Shown here in pieces: positions 25,552 to 35,938 of a stretch of DNA of 64,000 bases (positions are counted from its first letter, which is position 1; each line of letters begins with the position of its first letter). The notes below the pieces were generated by a model. The model was not told where the DNA came from, searched no databases, and was given only the letters and a program-made list of their open reading frames with translations. This DNA comes from Cystobacter ferrugineus (GTDB lineage Bacteria; Myxococcota; Myxococcia; Myxococcales; Myxococcaceae), in NCBI RefSeq assembly GCF_001887355.1, contig NZ_MPIN01000002.1:682001-746000 (forward strand). Direction: 5' to 3'. The translations under genes were made by a program, and so were the position numbers.

Positions 25552-27783
25552 TTCGCGCTTTGCGGGGCCACGGCACGAGCACCCACGCGACCAGGGCCAG
25601 CCCCGAGAGGAGCGCGCCCCAACGGAAGCTCCCCGGGCGGTAGTCGAAGCGAACCGTGTGGGCTCCGGCGGGCACCGGCACCGCCCGCAGGAGGACATCG
25701 GCCCGCCGCAGGGGCACGGGAACCCCGTCCCGCGTGGCCTCCCACCCCGGGTAGAACCAGTCACTGAGCACCAGGTAGCCCGGGCCACACGCCTCCAGCT
25801 CCACCTCCACCCATGCCCGTCCCTCCCGGGTGATGCGCGCCGTCGAGCCCTCGCAGCCCGGGCCCACCAGGGGCTCCCCCTCGGCGAGCAGTGCCTCGTG
25901 CCTCAGCGGTTGGGCGGGGTCCACGAAGGCGGCCAGGGCCTCCTCGTCCGAGGCCACGCGCGCGGCATGGACCAGGAAGGCCCTCGGCAGGGCGGTGCCG
26001 GAGCGGTAGAGGGTCGGCAGTCCGGGAAGGGAGAGGACGGGTTCCAGGTCCTCGAAGGGGGGCGGACCCCGGCGCACGTAGTAGTCCACGCCCAGCAGAT
26101 CGAACGCCGCCCGCGCGCCCGCGCCCGCCAGGGACTCCACGTGCCGGGGCTCCGGAGCCCCATACCCCTCGAGGACGCGCAAGCGCTCCTCCACGAAGCG
26201 GTTGGGCACCAGGGCATCCCGGCTGAGCGCGATGTAGGAGCCCCCTGCCTCCTCCGGCGGCGCGGTCCGGGGGCTCGCGGCGCGCGACACGTCGGTGAGC
26301 TCGTCTCCGGAAAGCTCCACGCTCACCCGGCCCGCGTACCCGGTGGGGAGGGCGGCGGCGAGCCGGGACGCCCGGCTCAGGGACTCCATGGGCGCGCTGC
26401 CCGTGCCTCCTTGCATGAGGTGGAAGGCCCCCACTTCCAGCAGGGCGAGCCCGGCGAGCAGCCCGCGCACCCGGTGGGCCCGGCGGGGACCCGCGGCGGG
26501 AAGGCTCAGGGCGAGGGCGCCCGCGCCCAGGGCCAGTACCACCCAGGGCAGTCCGGCTTCCACGCCAGGGCGGAAGAGCGGAAGCCGGGTCAGGGGCGGC
26601 CCGAGCAGCAGCGCCGCGAAGAGGGCGGCCACCACCCCGGCCACGCGCGGCAATGAGCGGCGCCCACCTCGCGCCCGGCGGGCGAGGGTGTCCAGTCCGA
26701 ACGCGGCGAGCACCGCGAGGCAGAACGCCGCCCCGACGAAGTACTTCACCGGGTAGCGGAAGAGGTGGAAGGGCGGCAGTTGGAGGAGGAGCGCGGCGGG
26801 AGGCAGGTGCTCCCCGAGCGAGAGCGCCGTGAGGCCCAGGGCGCCGAGCCCGAAGGGAAGCCTCCGCCACGAGCGCCCGAGTCCCGCGAGCGCCAGGGCA
26901 CACACGAGGGTGCCCAGGAAGAGCAGGAGGATGAAGAACTGATCGCCTCCCTCCCAGTAGCGCGAGCGCGGATGCTCGGCGAAGGGCCAGGCCACCGACA
27001 GCAACTGGGGCCAGGACAGGGACCACTCGAGTCCATTCATCCCACCCGTGCTCCGGGTGGAGTGCCGGGCGAACTCCAGCGCGGGCAGGGCCACGAGGGC
27101 GCCGAGCGCGAACCCCCAGGCGAGTCCGCCCCCCGTGGCTCCGAGGACGCGGCCCGTGCGCCGGGTGCAGAGCGCCACGAGGAGGGCGAGCGGGGCCTGC
27201 CACAGCCAGGTCTCGGGCGAGCCCGCGAGGAAGGACAGGCCGGCGAAGAGCGCCACCCGCGCGGCGCTCCGGGAGGAGGGGGCGCGCGCGGCCTGGCGCG
27301 AGGCGAGCAGCAGGAAGCCCGTCCACGCGGCGGCGCTGGCCACGTTCTGCTGGGTAGCCAGCTCGGTGAAGGGCGCCGAGAGCGCGAAGGCGGCCGCGCC
27401 CACCATCGCCGCGGGGCGCGAGGTGCCCAGGTGCCGCGCGAGGAGCCAGGTGCCCGCCGCGGCGATCCCCACGTGCAGCAGGTGTTGCAGGGTGAAGCCG
27501 AGCACCGGGCCCGCGAGCAGCACCGTGAGCAGCCGGGGGGGATAGAAGACCTGGGAGTACAGGGTGGCGGCGAAGGGCTGGCCGAGTCTCGGGTAGGGCG
27601 TCCACAGGGGAAGCTCTCCGGCGCGCAGCGCCTCCAGGAGGAAGGCCGAGTCCGGAAAGAAGATCCGGAAGGCATCCCGTCCGGCGAGCACCTGTCCTCG
27701 CAAGAGGGCGCGGTACACGAGCGCCATGCCCAGCAGCAACCCCACCCAGGGCAACAGCCGCCGTGCCGCCTTCCCGCGCCAGC

Positions 27784-27787
<4 letters not shown>
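25535..27787 (-). CDS. YfhO-family multispanning membrane protein
   Basis: A 750-residue integral membrane protein. It has about 12 spans, a large extracytoplasmic loop with LWTPYPRLGQPFAATLYSQVFYPP (about 65-90), and a C-terminal periplasmic beta domain (about 520-720) ending in one span. FPDSAFLLEALRAGELPLW and the YPVKYFVGAAF motif match YfhO-type GT-C glycosyltransferases, which in Gram-positive bacteria decorate lipoteichoic acid. The Asp of the first extracytoplasmic loop (FFPDSAFL) could be the catalytic acid. In myxobacteria the lipid-linked sugar donor and acceptor are unknown. ATG 27787 overlaps the stop of the upstream kinase gene as ATGA, so it is made with that kinase. Confidence 0.8.
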
Positions 27788-29688
<1,901 letters not shown>

Positions 29689-29858
29689 GAAGGACCGGCC
29701 GCGAGGATACCAATCCGGCGGAAGCCCGCCCGGGAGATCCGCGCATCCAGGTCCACAAGCTCCGCTCCGGAATGAACATTCCGGGCCGCGCGGGAGTGGG
29801 GCTAAGGTCGCCGGATCGCGGTGATTTCCCGGCGGAGGGGGCCGCGAGGAGGGGACCG

Positions 29859-30866
29859 ATGGACATACTGCAAGACCTGGGCAGTGGATTCCTACTGGGC
29901 GCGCTGGCCTGGTTCGCGGTGCGCTGCATCCTCACGGGCTTCTTCACCGTGGATCAGAGCGAGCGCGCGGTGAAGGTGCGCCTGGGCCGCGCGGTGCGGC
30001 TGGCGGGAGAGCCCACGACGCGCGAGGGGCCGGTCAGCGAGGGCCTGGCTCGCACCGACGAGGCGCGCTACGTCTACCCTCAACTGGAGGTCATCCAGCC
30101 CGGGGGGCCGTACTTCAAGTGGCCTTGGGAGAAGGTGATCAAGGTCTCGGTGGCCACGCAGACGCTCAGCATGGCCTACGATCCGGAGTCGCCGGGCGCC
30201 AACCAGGGCGGCGAGGTGCTCGAGGCGGTGACCAAGGATCAGCTCAACACCGGGCTCACCGGGCAGATCCGCTACCGCATCTCCGAGCAGAACCTCTATG
30301 CCTACCTGTTCGCGGTGAAGAACCCCATCGCGCACGCCATGGGCTACTTCATCTCCATCCTGCGCGAGCGCATCGCCAGCTTCGAGGCGCCGCCCCCGCC
30401 CGCCCCCGAGGGCACGCTGGAGGCCGTCGAGGCCACGGCCGTCTCCGGCGTCTCCATCAATGACTTGCGCAAGAACCTGCGCGCCCTGAACGAGCACATG
30501 GACCGGGAATGCCGGGGCAGCCTGTCGCGCTACGGCCTCGTCCTGGATGCCTCGCTCATCACCGGCATCGATCCGCCCGCGGAGGTGGAGTCGGCGCTCG
30601 CGGCGATCAACACCGCGCACAACCACGTCTCCTCCGACATCAGCCTCGCGCAGGCGGCGGCGGATCAGAAGATCGTCCAGTCGCGCCGGGCCGTGGAGAT
30701 CGAGACCCTCAAGGCCCAGGCGGAGGTGGAGCCCCTGAACGCCCTGGCCGAGCAGCTCACCGTGCTCAAGCGCAGCGGGCCGGGTGCGCTCCAGGCCTAC
30801 CTGCGCAACATCCGCCTCGGCCTCTTCTCCAAGGCGAGCCAGGTGGTGCTGGGGGTGAAGTCATGA
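29859..30866 (+). CDS. SPFH/band 7 domain membrane protein (first of twin pair)
   Basis: A 335-residue protein with one N-terminal span (about 10-30) followed by an SPFH (stomatin/prohibitin/flotillin/HflK) domain (about 32-230). Motifs include FFTVDQSERAVKVRLGRAV and GGPYFKWPWEKVIKVSV, the HflK/prohibitin-like signature, then the helical C-terminal region with coiled-coil character. GGAGGGG precedes ATG 29859. It overlaps a second SPFH gene as ATGA; the two are likely to form a hetero-oligomer, as HflK and HflC do. Homologues organise membrane microdomains and protease activity. HflK/C identity is not claimed: there is no adjacent hflX or ftsH gene. Confidence 0.8.
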   Translation: MDILQDLGSGFLLGALAWFAVRCILTGFFTVDQSERAVKVRLGRAVRLAGEPTTREGPVSEGLARTDEARYVYPQLEVIQPGGPYFKWPWEKVIKVSVATQTLSMAYDPESPGANQGGEVLEAVTKDQLNTGLTGQIRYRISEQNLYAYLFAVKNPIAHAMGYFISILRERIASFEAPPPPAPEGTLEAVEATAVSGVSINDLRKNLRALNEHMDRECRGSLSRYGLVLDASLITGIDPPAEVESALAAINTAHNHVSSDISLAQAAADQKIVQSRRAVEIETLKAQAEVEPLNALAEQLTVLKRSGPGALQAYLRNIRLGLFSKASQVVLGVKS

Positions 30867-31765
30867 GCCTGCTCATCGGGATGATCGCCGGCTTCATCGC
30901 CATGGGCGTGGGCGTGCCCCTGGTGCTGGCCCTGTGCCGGATGTTCGGCCTCTACGCCATCGTGGAGGAGCGCACCTGCCGCGTCTATGTGTTCCTCGGC
31001 AAGGTGCTGGGCGTGCTGGACGAGCCCGGCCTGCACTTCCTATGGGCCCGGCTCGGGTGGAAGGCACTCCTGGTCAACTGGTTCGGGCGCTGCCATGTGA
31101 TCGATCTGCGGCTGGATCAGCAGTACCTGCGCAGCCAGGCCGTCAACTCCGAGGAGGGCGCGCCCATGGGGATTGGCATCTGGTACGAGATGTACATCTC
31201 GGATCCCCTCAAGTACCTCTTCGAGAACGCGGATCCGCGCGGCTCGCTGGCGGCCAACGTGAGCAACGCCGCGGTGCGCTGCCTGTCCAACATGAAGCTG
31301 GCGGACATGCTGGAGAACCGCCACGGCATGAGCCGCACGGTGCGCGCCGAGGTCTCCCCCATGTCGCACGCCTATGGCTACCAGCTCGGCTCGGTCTACA
31401 TCCGCAAGGTGCACTTCCGCGACGAGGGGATGATCCGGCAGATCGAGGAGAAGGTGGTCAACCGCCTGCGGCAGGTGACGTCCGCCATCCGCCAGGACGG
31501 CGCCAACCAGGTGAGCATCCTCACCAGCTCCGCGGACCGTCAGGCCGCCATCGCCTTCGCCAAGGCGGCCGCCTTGCGCCCGCAGATCGTGGGCGAGGCC
31601 CTGCGCCGCATCTCCCAGGATCCCGAGGTGGCCACGGCCATGTTCGAGATCCTCGAGGTGCAGCGGCTCCAGGACGGCTCGGCGAAGGTGACCCTGGTGC
31701 CCGAGTCGCAGAAGAACGATCTGCTCACGCAGATGCTGGCCGCCTCCCCGGTCCCCACCCGGTGA
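30863..31765 (+). CDS. SPFH/band 7 domain membrane protein (second of twin pair)
   Basis: A 300-residue protein. Residues 1-25 form a signal anchor. The SPFH domain spans about 30-220 (VEERTCRVYVFLGKVLGVLDEPGLHFLW, DLRLDQQYLRSQAVNSEEGAPMGIGIWYE). The C-terminal third contains the alanine-rich helix SSADRQAAIAFAKAAALRP that in flotillin-like proteins forms an oligomer rim. The start lies within the stop of the first SPFH gene (ATGA), fixing it. Different sequence from its partner despite the shared domain, consistent with a hetero-complex. Confidence 0.8.
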   Translation: MSLLIGMIAGFIAMGVGVPLVLALCRMFGLYAIVEERTCRVYVFLGKVLGVLDEPGLHFLWARLGWKALLVNWFGRCHVIDLRLDQQYLRSQAVNSEEGAPMGIGIWYEMYISDPLKYLFENADPRGSLAANVSNAAVRCLSNMKLADMLENRHGMSRTVRAEVSPMSHAYGYQLGSVYIRKVHFRDEGMIRQIEEKVVNRLRQVTSAIRQDGANQVSILTSSADRQAAIAFAKAAALRPQIVGEALRRISQDPEVATAMFEILEVQRLQDGSAKVTLVPESQKNDLLTQMLAASPVPTR

Positions 31766-31833
31766 CGGCGTGACATGGGGCCGGGACGCTCCGCCGCCGA
31801 CCTGACGTGTCGGGTTGGCAACCCTACGGCGGA

Positions 31834-31875
31834 CGTCCTACCGCCTTCCCCAGGACCGTCCTCCGAGGTAGGACG
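31834..31875. promoter_or_regulatory. Inverted repeat before alkyltransferase-like gene
   Basis: CGTCCTACC (31834-31842) and GGTAGGACG (31867-31875) are perfect inverted 9-bp arms separated by 24 bp, ending 21 bp before the ATG of the next gene. It could be an RNA hairpin at the end of the SPFH transcript or an operator for the gene downstream. Confidence 0.4.
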
Positions 31876-31896
31876 AGTCATCTGACTGGAGAAGAC

Positions 31897-32322
31897 ATGT
31901 CCACGACCGTGACCATCACGATGCAGGAGCGCCGGTACTTCGAGCGCATCCACCAGGTTGTCGAGCAGGTTCCACGAGGGCAGGTGTCCACCTACGGGGA
32001 CATCGCGCTCATCGTGGGGGGAGGGTGCGATGCCCGCATCGTCGGGCTCGCCATGGGGGACCTGGGGCCGCGCTCCGCCCAGATCCCCTGGCAGCGCATC
32101 ATCAACCGCTCGGGAGGCATCTCCACCCTGGAGGCGGTGGGACAGCGCGAGCGGCTGAAGGCCGAGGGGGTGGAGTTCGACGAGAAGGGCCGGGTGCTGC
32201 TGGAGCGTTTCCGCTGGGCCGGACCCACTCCGGAATGGGCCGCCCAGCACGGTTTCACCCCGCTGCCCGCACGCTCTGCGTCCAAGGACGAGGAGGACAA
32301 GTCTCAACTGCGGCTGTTCTAA
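31897..32322 (+). CDS. Alkyltransferase-like (ATL) DNA-repair protein
   Basis: A 141-residue protein of the MGMT DNA-binding domain family. VPRGQVSTYGDIA is the usual helix start, ARIVGLAM carries the arginine finger (Arg47) that flips alkylguanine, and PWQRIINRSGG is the active-site loop. The loop has Trp65 where O6-alkylguanine transferases have the acceptor Cys (PCHRV), so it cannot accept the alkyl group; this is the mark of ATL proteins that bind O6-alkylguanine and recruit nucleotide excision repair. An SD-like GGAGAAG precedes ATG 31897. The C-terminal 35 residues are a charged tail outside the domain. Confidence 0.85.
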   Translation: MSTTVTITMQERRYFERIHQVVEQVPRGQVSTYGDIALIVGGGCDARIVGLAMGDLGPRSAQIPWQRIINRSGGISTLEAVGQRERLKAEGVEFDEKGRVLLERFRWAGPTPEWAAQHGFTPLPARSASKDEEDKSQLRLF

Positions 32323-32363
32323 ATGCCGACCCGGCGGGGGTCCGTGCGTATACTCCCGCCCCC

Positions 32364-33728
32364 ATGGAAGGCCGTCTGGTCCTCAAGAATTGCTCCATCT
32401 TCCGCGCGGACGGTCGAGGCCGCGCGGGCATGGCCGTCGTCATCGAAGGGGGTCTCATCCGCCAGGTTGGCCCCGATGAGGAGATCCCCGTCCTGCCGGG
32501 AGACTGGGAGGTGGCGTGCCGGGGCCGGCTGGTGATGCCGGGCCTGGTGGACTGTCACTCCCATCTGGTGGGGGACCTGGTCATGCCCCCCTCCAGCGAG
32601 CTGCTGCTGCATCCACCCCACATCCGCATGGAGCACGAGCGTCTGCTGTCCTCGTTCCTCACCGCCGCGGACGTGGAGGTGCTGTCCCGGTACGCCATGG
32701 CGCGCGCCCTGCGCTCGGGCGTCACCCTGGCGGTGGATCACCTGTCCTGTCCGAAGGACGTGATGGGGGGGCTGGAGGCCATGGCCCGCTCGGCACAGCA
32801 GCTCGGCATGCGGCTGGTGGCCAGCCACTGCACCCATGGTCTCGACGGGGATGCCCAGGCGGTGGCCCAGGCGCGCGCCAACGCGGAGTTCGTGCGCAAC
32901 CAGGGCTCGCATCCCCTGGTGCGCGGCGCGCTCGGCTTCCACTCCTCGTGGACGAGCGGGGACGCGCTGCTCGGGGAGCTGCGCCGCTCGCGTGAGGTCT
33001 CGGGCTCGCCCGTCATCTTCCACCTCTCCGAGGGGGACCATGACCTGGCCATCACCTGGGCGAAGCACAGCCAGCGCGTGGTGCCCCGGTTGGAGTCCTT
33101 CGGGCTGCTCGGACCGTTGTCGGTGGCCGCGTACGCGCGCTCGGTGGACGACGCCGAGTCCATCCGCCTGGCCGAGTCCGGCACCTGCGTGGCGCTCGGC
33201 CCCGGGGCGGCCCTGCTCGTCGAGCCGGGTGGGCGCACGCTGGAGACGCTGTACGGCCGCCAGAACCTGCTGGGGCTGGGCAGCGCCGGCCACGGCCACC
33301 TCTGGGACGCGTTGTTCGTCGCGCTGGGCACCTCCCTGAGTGCCGCGCGCGGCTCGCGCCTGGTGGATCCGGACGGGGTGCTGGTGCAGCTCTTCGCGGA
33401 CGGCCCCGCCGAGCTGTGCTCGCGCCTGTTCGGCATGCCCTCCGGCTCGGTGGAGGAGGGGCGGCTGGCGGACCTGGTGGTGTTCGACTGCGTGCCGGCG
33501 TTGGATCCGGACAGCGGCCAGACGCCGCACATGATCGGCCAGCTCCTGCGCTCCCGGGTGGCGTGGACGGTGGTGGATGGCCGGGTCACCGTGCGCGAGG
33601 GACAGGTGCTCGGCGTGGACGAGGTGGCCCTGGCGCACGAGGCCTCCCTCATCCTATCCCGGCTGTGGGCCCAGGCCCGGCTGCCGGAACCCTCTCCTCC
33701 GTCCCCGCCGCCGGTGCGCCGGGCATGA
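32364..33728 (+). CDS. SsnA/guanine-deaminase-type amidohydrolase, possibly inactive
   Basis: A 454-residue amidohydrolase of the COG0402 type (SsnA, guanine deaminase, atrazine chlorohydrolase group). The N- and C-terminal beta-sandwich strands flank a TIM barrel. His65 and His67 in DCHSHL and the HLSEGD segment (His-x-x-Glu) are present. The next metal His is Tyr in SVAAYARSVDDAE, and the Asp of the LGTDG motif is Ala in LGLGSAGHGH. Loss of both the third-site His and the catalytic Asp argues against hydrolysis. It overlaps the downstream methyltransferase start (ATGA). ATG 32364 was used; the in-frame upstream region overlaps the ATL gene. Confidence 0.75.
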   Translation: MEGRLVLKNCSIFRADGRGRAGMAVVIEGGLIRQVGPDEEIPVLPGDWEVACRGRLVMPGLVDCHSHLVGDLVMPPSSELLLHPPHIRMEHERLLSSFLTAADVEVLSRYAMARALRSGVTLAVDHLSCPKDVMGGLEAMARSAQQLGMRLVASHCTHGLDGDAQAVAQARANAEFVRNQGSHPLVRGALGFHSSWTSGDALLGELRRSREVSGSPVIFHLSEGDHDLAITWAKHSQRVVPRLESFGLLGPLSVAAYARSVDDAESIRLAESGTCVALGPGAALLVEPGGRTLETLYGRQNLLGLGSAGHGHLWDALFVALGTSLSAARGSRLVDPDGVLVQLFADGPAELCSRLFGMPSGSVEEGRLADLVVFDCVPALDPDSGQTPHMIGQLLRSRVAWTVVDGRVTVREGQVLGVDEVALAHEASLILSRLWAQARLPEPSPPSPPPVRRA

Positions 33729-34711
33729 GCCCTCGGGCCGCTTCCCGGGTGGAGTTGTTGCGCCGCGCTCACGAACGGCGCGCTCCGCTGCGGGAGCAGC
33801 CGGGCACCACGGCCTACCGGCTCGTGAACGGCGCGGCCGATGGGGTGCCCGACGTGACGGTGGATGTCTTCGAGTCGCTCCACGTGGTGAGCCTCTACCG
33901 GGACTTGTCTCCGGCGGAGGAGGAGGCGTTGCTCGGGGACCTGGACGCCGCGTGGGCTCCGCCGTGCGTCTACCTCAAGCGCCGGCCTCGCGAGGCGCGC
34001 CACCTGGCGAACGTGGCCCGGGATCAGCTCGCGCCCGAGCAGGCCGTGCGGGGGGCCTCGGTGGAGTCGGTGGTGGCGTGGGAGAACGGGTGCCGCTTCC
34101 TCATCCGCCCGGGGAAGGGCCTGTCGGTGGGGCTCTACCTGGACATGCGCGACACCCGGGCGTGGGTGGCCCGGGAGGCGCGCGAGCACACCGTGCTCAA
34201 CCTCTTCTCCTATACGTGTGCCTTTGGCGTGGCGGCGACGGCGGGCGGGGCGCGGCGGGTGCTCAACATCGACGCGAGCCGGCGGGTGTTGGAGTGGGGT
34301 GAGGAGAACGCACGCCTCAATGGCCAGCCGGTGGACCGGTACGACTACGTGGCGGGGGATGTCTTCGAGTGGCTGGAGCGCCTGGCGCGCAAGGGGGAGG
34401 TGTTCGAGCTGGTGGTGGTGGACCCGCCCTCTTTCGCCACCACGCGCACCAGCCGCTTCTCCGCCGCGAAGGACTACGCCTCGCTGGCCAGCCTGGCCGC
34501 GCGGGTGGTGGCCCCGGGAGGACGGCTCGTGGCGTGCTGCAACCTCGCCACGCTGGCGCCCCGCCGCTTCGAGACGATGGTGGCCGAGGGGGTGGCCCGG
34601 GCGGGCCGGCGCGCGGGGGAAGGCGTGAGCCTGGGCCCCTCGCCCGTGGACTTTCCGGCCTCCGCCGAGCACCCGGCGGCGCTCAAGGTGCGGGTGCTCG
34701 AGCTGGCGTGA
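33725..34711 (+). CDS. RlmI-type class I SAM-dependent rRNA methyltransferase, lacking PUA domain
   Basis: A 328-residue enzyme. LNLFSYTCAFGVAATAGG is SAM motif I, RVLNIDASRRVLEW the acidic motif II, and VVVDPPSFATTR motif IV. N-terminal YRLVNGAADGVPDVTVDVF and KGLSVGLYLDMRDTR are characteristic of the RlmI/RlmK (COG1092) family, which methylates cytosine 1962 of 23S rRNA at C5. The usual N-terminal PUA domain (about 70 residues) is missing, so target choice may differ. The start is set by the ATGA overlap with the amidohydrolase stop. Confidence 0.82.
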   Translation: MSPRAASRVELLRRAHERRAPLREQPGTTAYRLVNGAADGVPDVTVDVFESLHVVSLYRDLSPAEEEALLGDLDAAWAPPCVYLKRRPREARHLANVARDQLAPEQAVRGASVESVVAWENGCRFLIRPGKGLSVGLYLDMRDTRAWVAREAREHTVLNLFSYTCAFGVAATAGGARRVLNIDASRRVLEWGEENARLNGQPVDRYDYVAGDVFEWLERLARKGEVFELVVVDPPSFATTRTSRFSAAKDYASLASLAARVVAPGGRLVACCNLATLAPRRFETMVAEGVARAGRRAGEGVSLGPSPVDFPASAEHPAALKVRVLELA

Positions 34712-34770
34712 GGCCGGGCGCGAGGGCTCCCCGCAACTCCGTTGTCCGCGCGGACCCGGGAGGCGCTATC

Positions 34771-35937
34771 GTGCCGGCTCCGATGGCTCCCGTCGCCGCG
34801 CGCACTCCCGTGCCCTTTGGGCAGTACCAACTCCTCGAGCGCATCGCCGTGGGTGGAATGGCGGAGCTGTTCCTGGCCCACCAGTCGGGCCCGGACGGCT
34901 TCGACAAGCCCGTGGTCATCAAGCGCATCCGCTCGGAGCTGTCCAAGCAGCCGGCCTTCGTGCGCATGTTCCTCAACGAGGCCCGGCTCGCCGCCCAGCT
35001 CAACCACCCCAACATCGTGCAGATCCACGACCTGGGGAAGGTGGGCGACAGCTACTTCATCGCCATGGAGTACCTCTTCGGCCGCGACACGCGCAAAGTG
35101 GTGCCCATGGCCGAGTCGCTCGGCATCTCCTTTCCCATGGTGTACGCGCTGAAGATCGCCTCGTCCGTGTGCGAGGGCCTGCACTACGCGCACCAGAAGG
35201 TGGACCTGTACGGCTCGCCGCTCAACATCGTCCACCGGGACGTGACGCCGGAGAACATCTTCGTGTGCTTCGACGGCACGGTGAAGGTGCTCGACTTCGG
35301 CATCGCCAAGGCGACCAACCGCGCCGAGCAGACGACGCGCGCCGGAGAGCTGCGCGGCAAGCTCAGCTACCTGAGCCCCGAGCAGTGTCTGGGCAAGCCC
35401 GTGGACCACCGCAGCGATCTGTTCTCCCTGGGGGCGGTGCTCTACGAGTGGCTCACCGGCTTCCAACTCTTCTCGGGCGACTCGGAGGTGGCCGTCATGC
35501 GCGGCATCGTGGAGGGCAAGGTGTATGCCCCCTCGTACTTCCGCGCGGACATCCCCGAGCCCGTGGAAGCCATCCTCATGAAGGCGCTGGAGCGCGACCG
35601 GGACAAGCGCTACCCCTCGGCCTGGCACTTCCAGCAGGACCTGGACCGCTTCCTCAACGCGTACGACTTCACGCCCACGCACCTGCACCTGTCCAACTTC
35701 CTCAAGCAGCTCTTCCTGCGTGAGCTGGAGGAGGAGCAGGAGCGGCTGCGCTCGGCGCCCCGCACCGCCCAGGAGCAGGTGCCGGCGTCGGACTCGCCCT
35801 CCGGGAGCGAGCACGTGCTTCCCGTGCCCGTCTCCGCCGCGCAACTGGAGCAGTTGGAGGCGATGGCCCGTCGCAACAACGTCCCCGTGACGCGCATGGT
35901 GGGCGAGCTCCTCTCCGCCTGGCTCAAGTACCGCTGA
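34771..35937 (+). CDS. Ser/Thr protein kinase with ribbon-helix-helix-like tail
   Basis: A 388-residue protein. GTG 34771 is preferred: GGGAGG lies seven bases upstream, whereas ATG 34783 is 19 bases away. The kinase domain (about 15-295) has a Gly loop (ERIAVGGMAELF), Lys in VVIKRI, catalytic loop HRDVTPENIF, DFG and a truncated activation region (ELRGKLSYLSPEQ). No transmembrane span or PASTA repeats. A helical linker follows, then residues about 350-388 read PVSAAQLEQLEAMARRNN and VPVTRMVGELLSAWLKYR, a strand-helix-helix pattern like CopG/Arc ribbon-helix-helix proteins. That combination suggests a kinase that dimerises or binds DNA through its tail. The downstream gene starts one base after its stop. 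Confidence 0.85.
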   Translation: MPAPMAPVAARTPVPFGQYQLLERIAVGGMAELFLAHQSGPDGFDKPVVIKRIRSELSKQPAFVRMFLNEARLAAQLNHPNIVQIHDLGKVGDSYFIAMEYLFGRDTRKVVPMAESLGISFPMVYALKIASSVCEGLHYAHQKVDLYGSPLNIVHRDVTPENIFVCFDGTVKVLDFGIAKATNRAEQTTRAGELRGKLSYLSPEQCLGKPVDHRSDLFSLGAVLYEWLTGFQLFSGDSEVAVMRGIVEGKVYAPSYFRADIPEPVEAILMKALERDRDKRYPSAWHFQQDLDRFLNAYDFTPTHLHLSNFLKQLFLRELEEEQERLRSAPRTAQEQVPASDSPSGSEHVLPVPVSAAQLEQLEAMARRNNVPVTRMVGELLSAWLKYR

Positions 35938-35938
35938 C

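Noticed and set aside
29859-31765. Naming the SPFH pair hflK/hflC
   Set aside because: Shared domain and gene order fit, but no hflX, ftsH or purA context and motifs are only generic SPFH.
31897-32322. Annotation as O6-methylguanine-DNA methyltransferase
   Set aside because: The acceptor Cys is replaced by Trp65, so it is an ATL protein.
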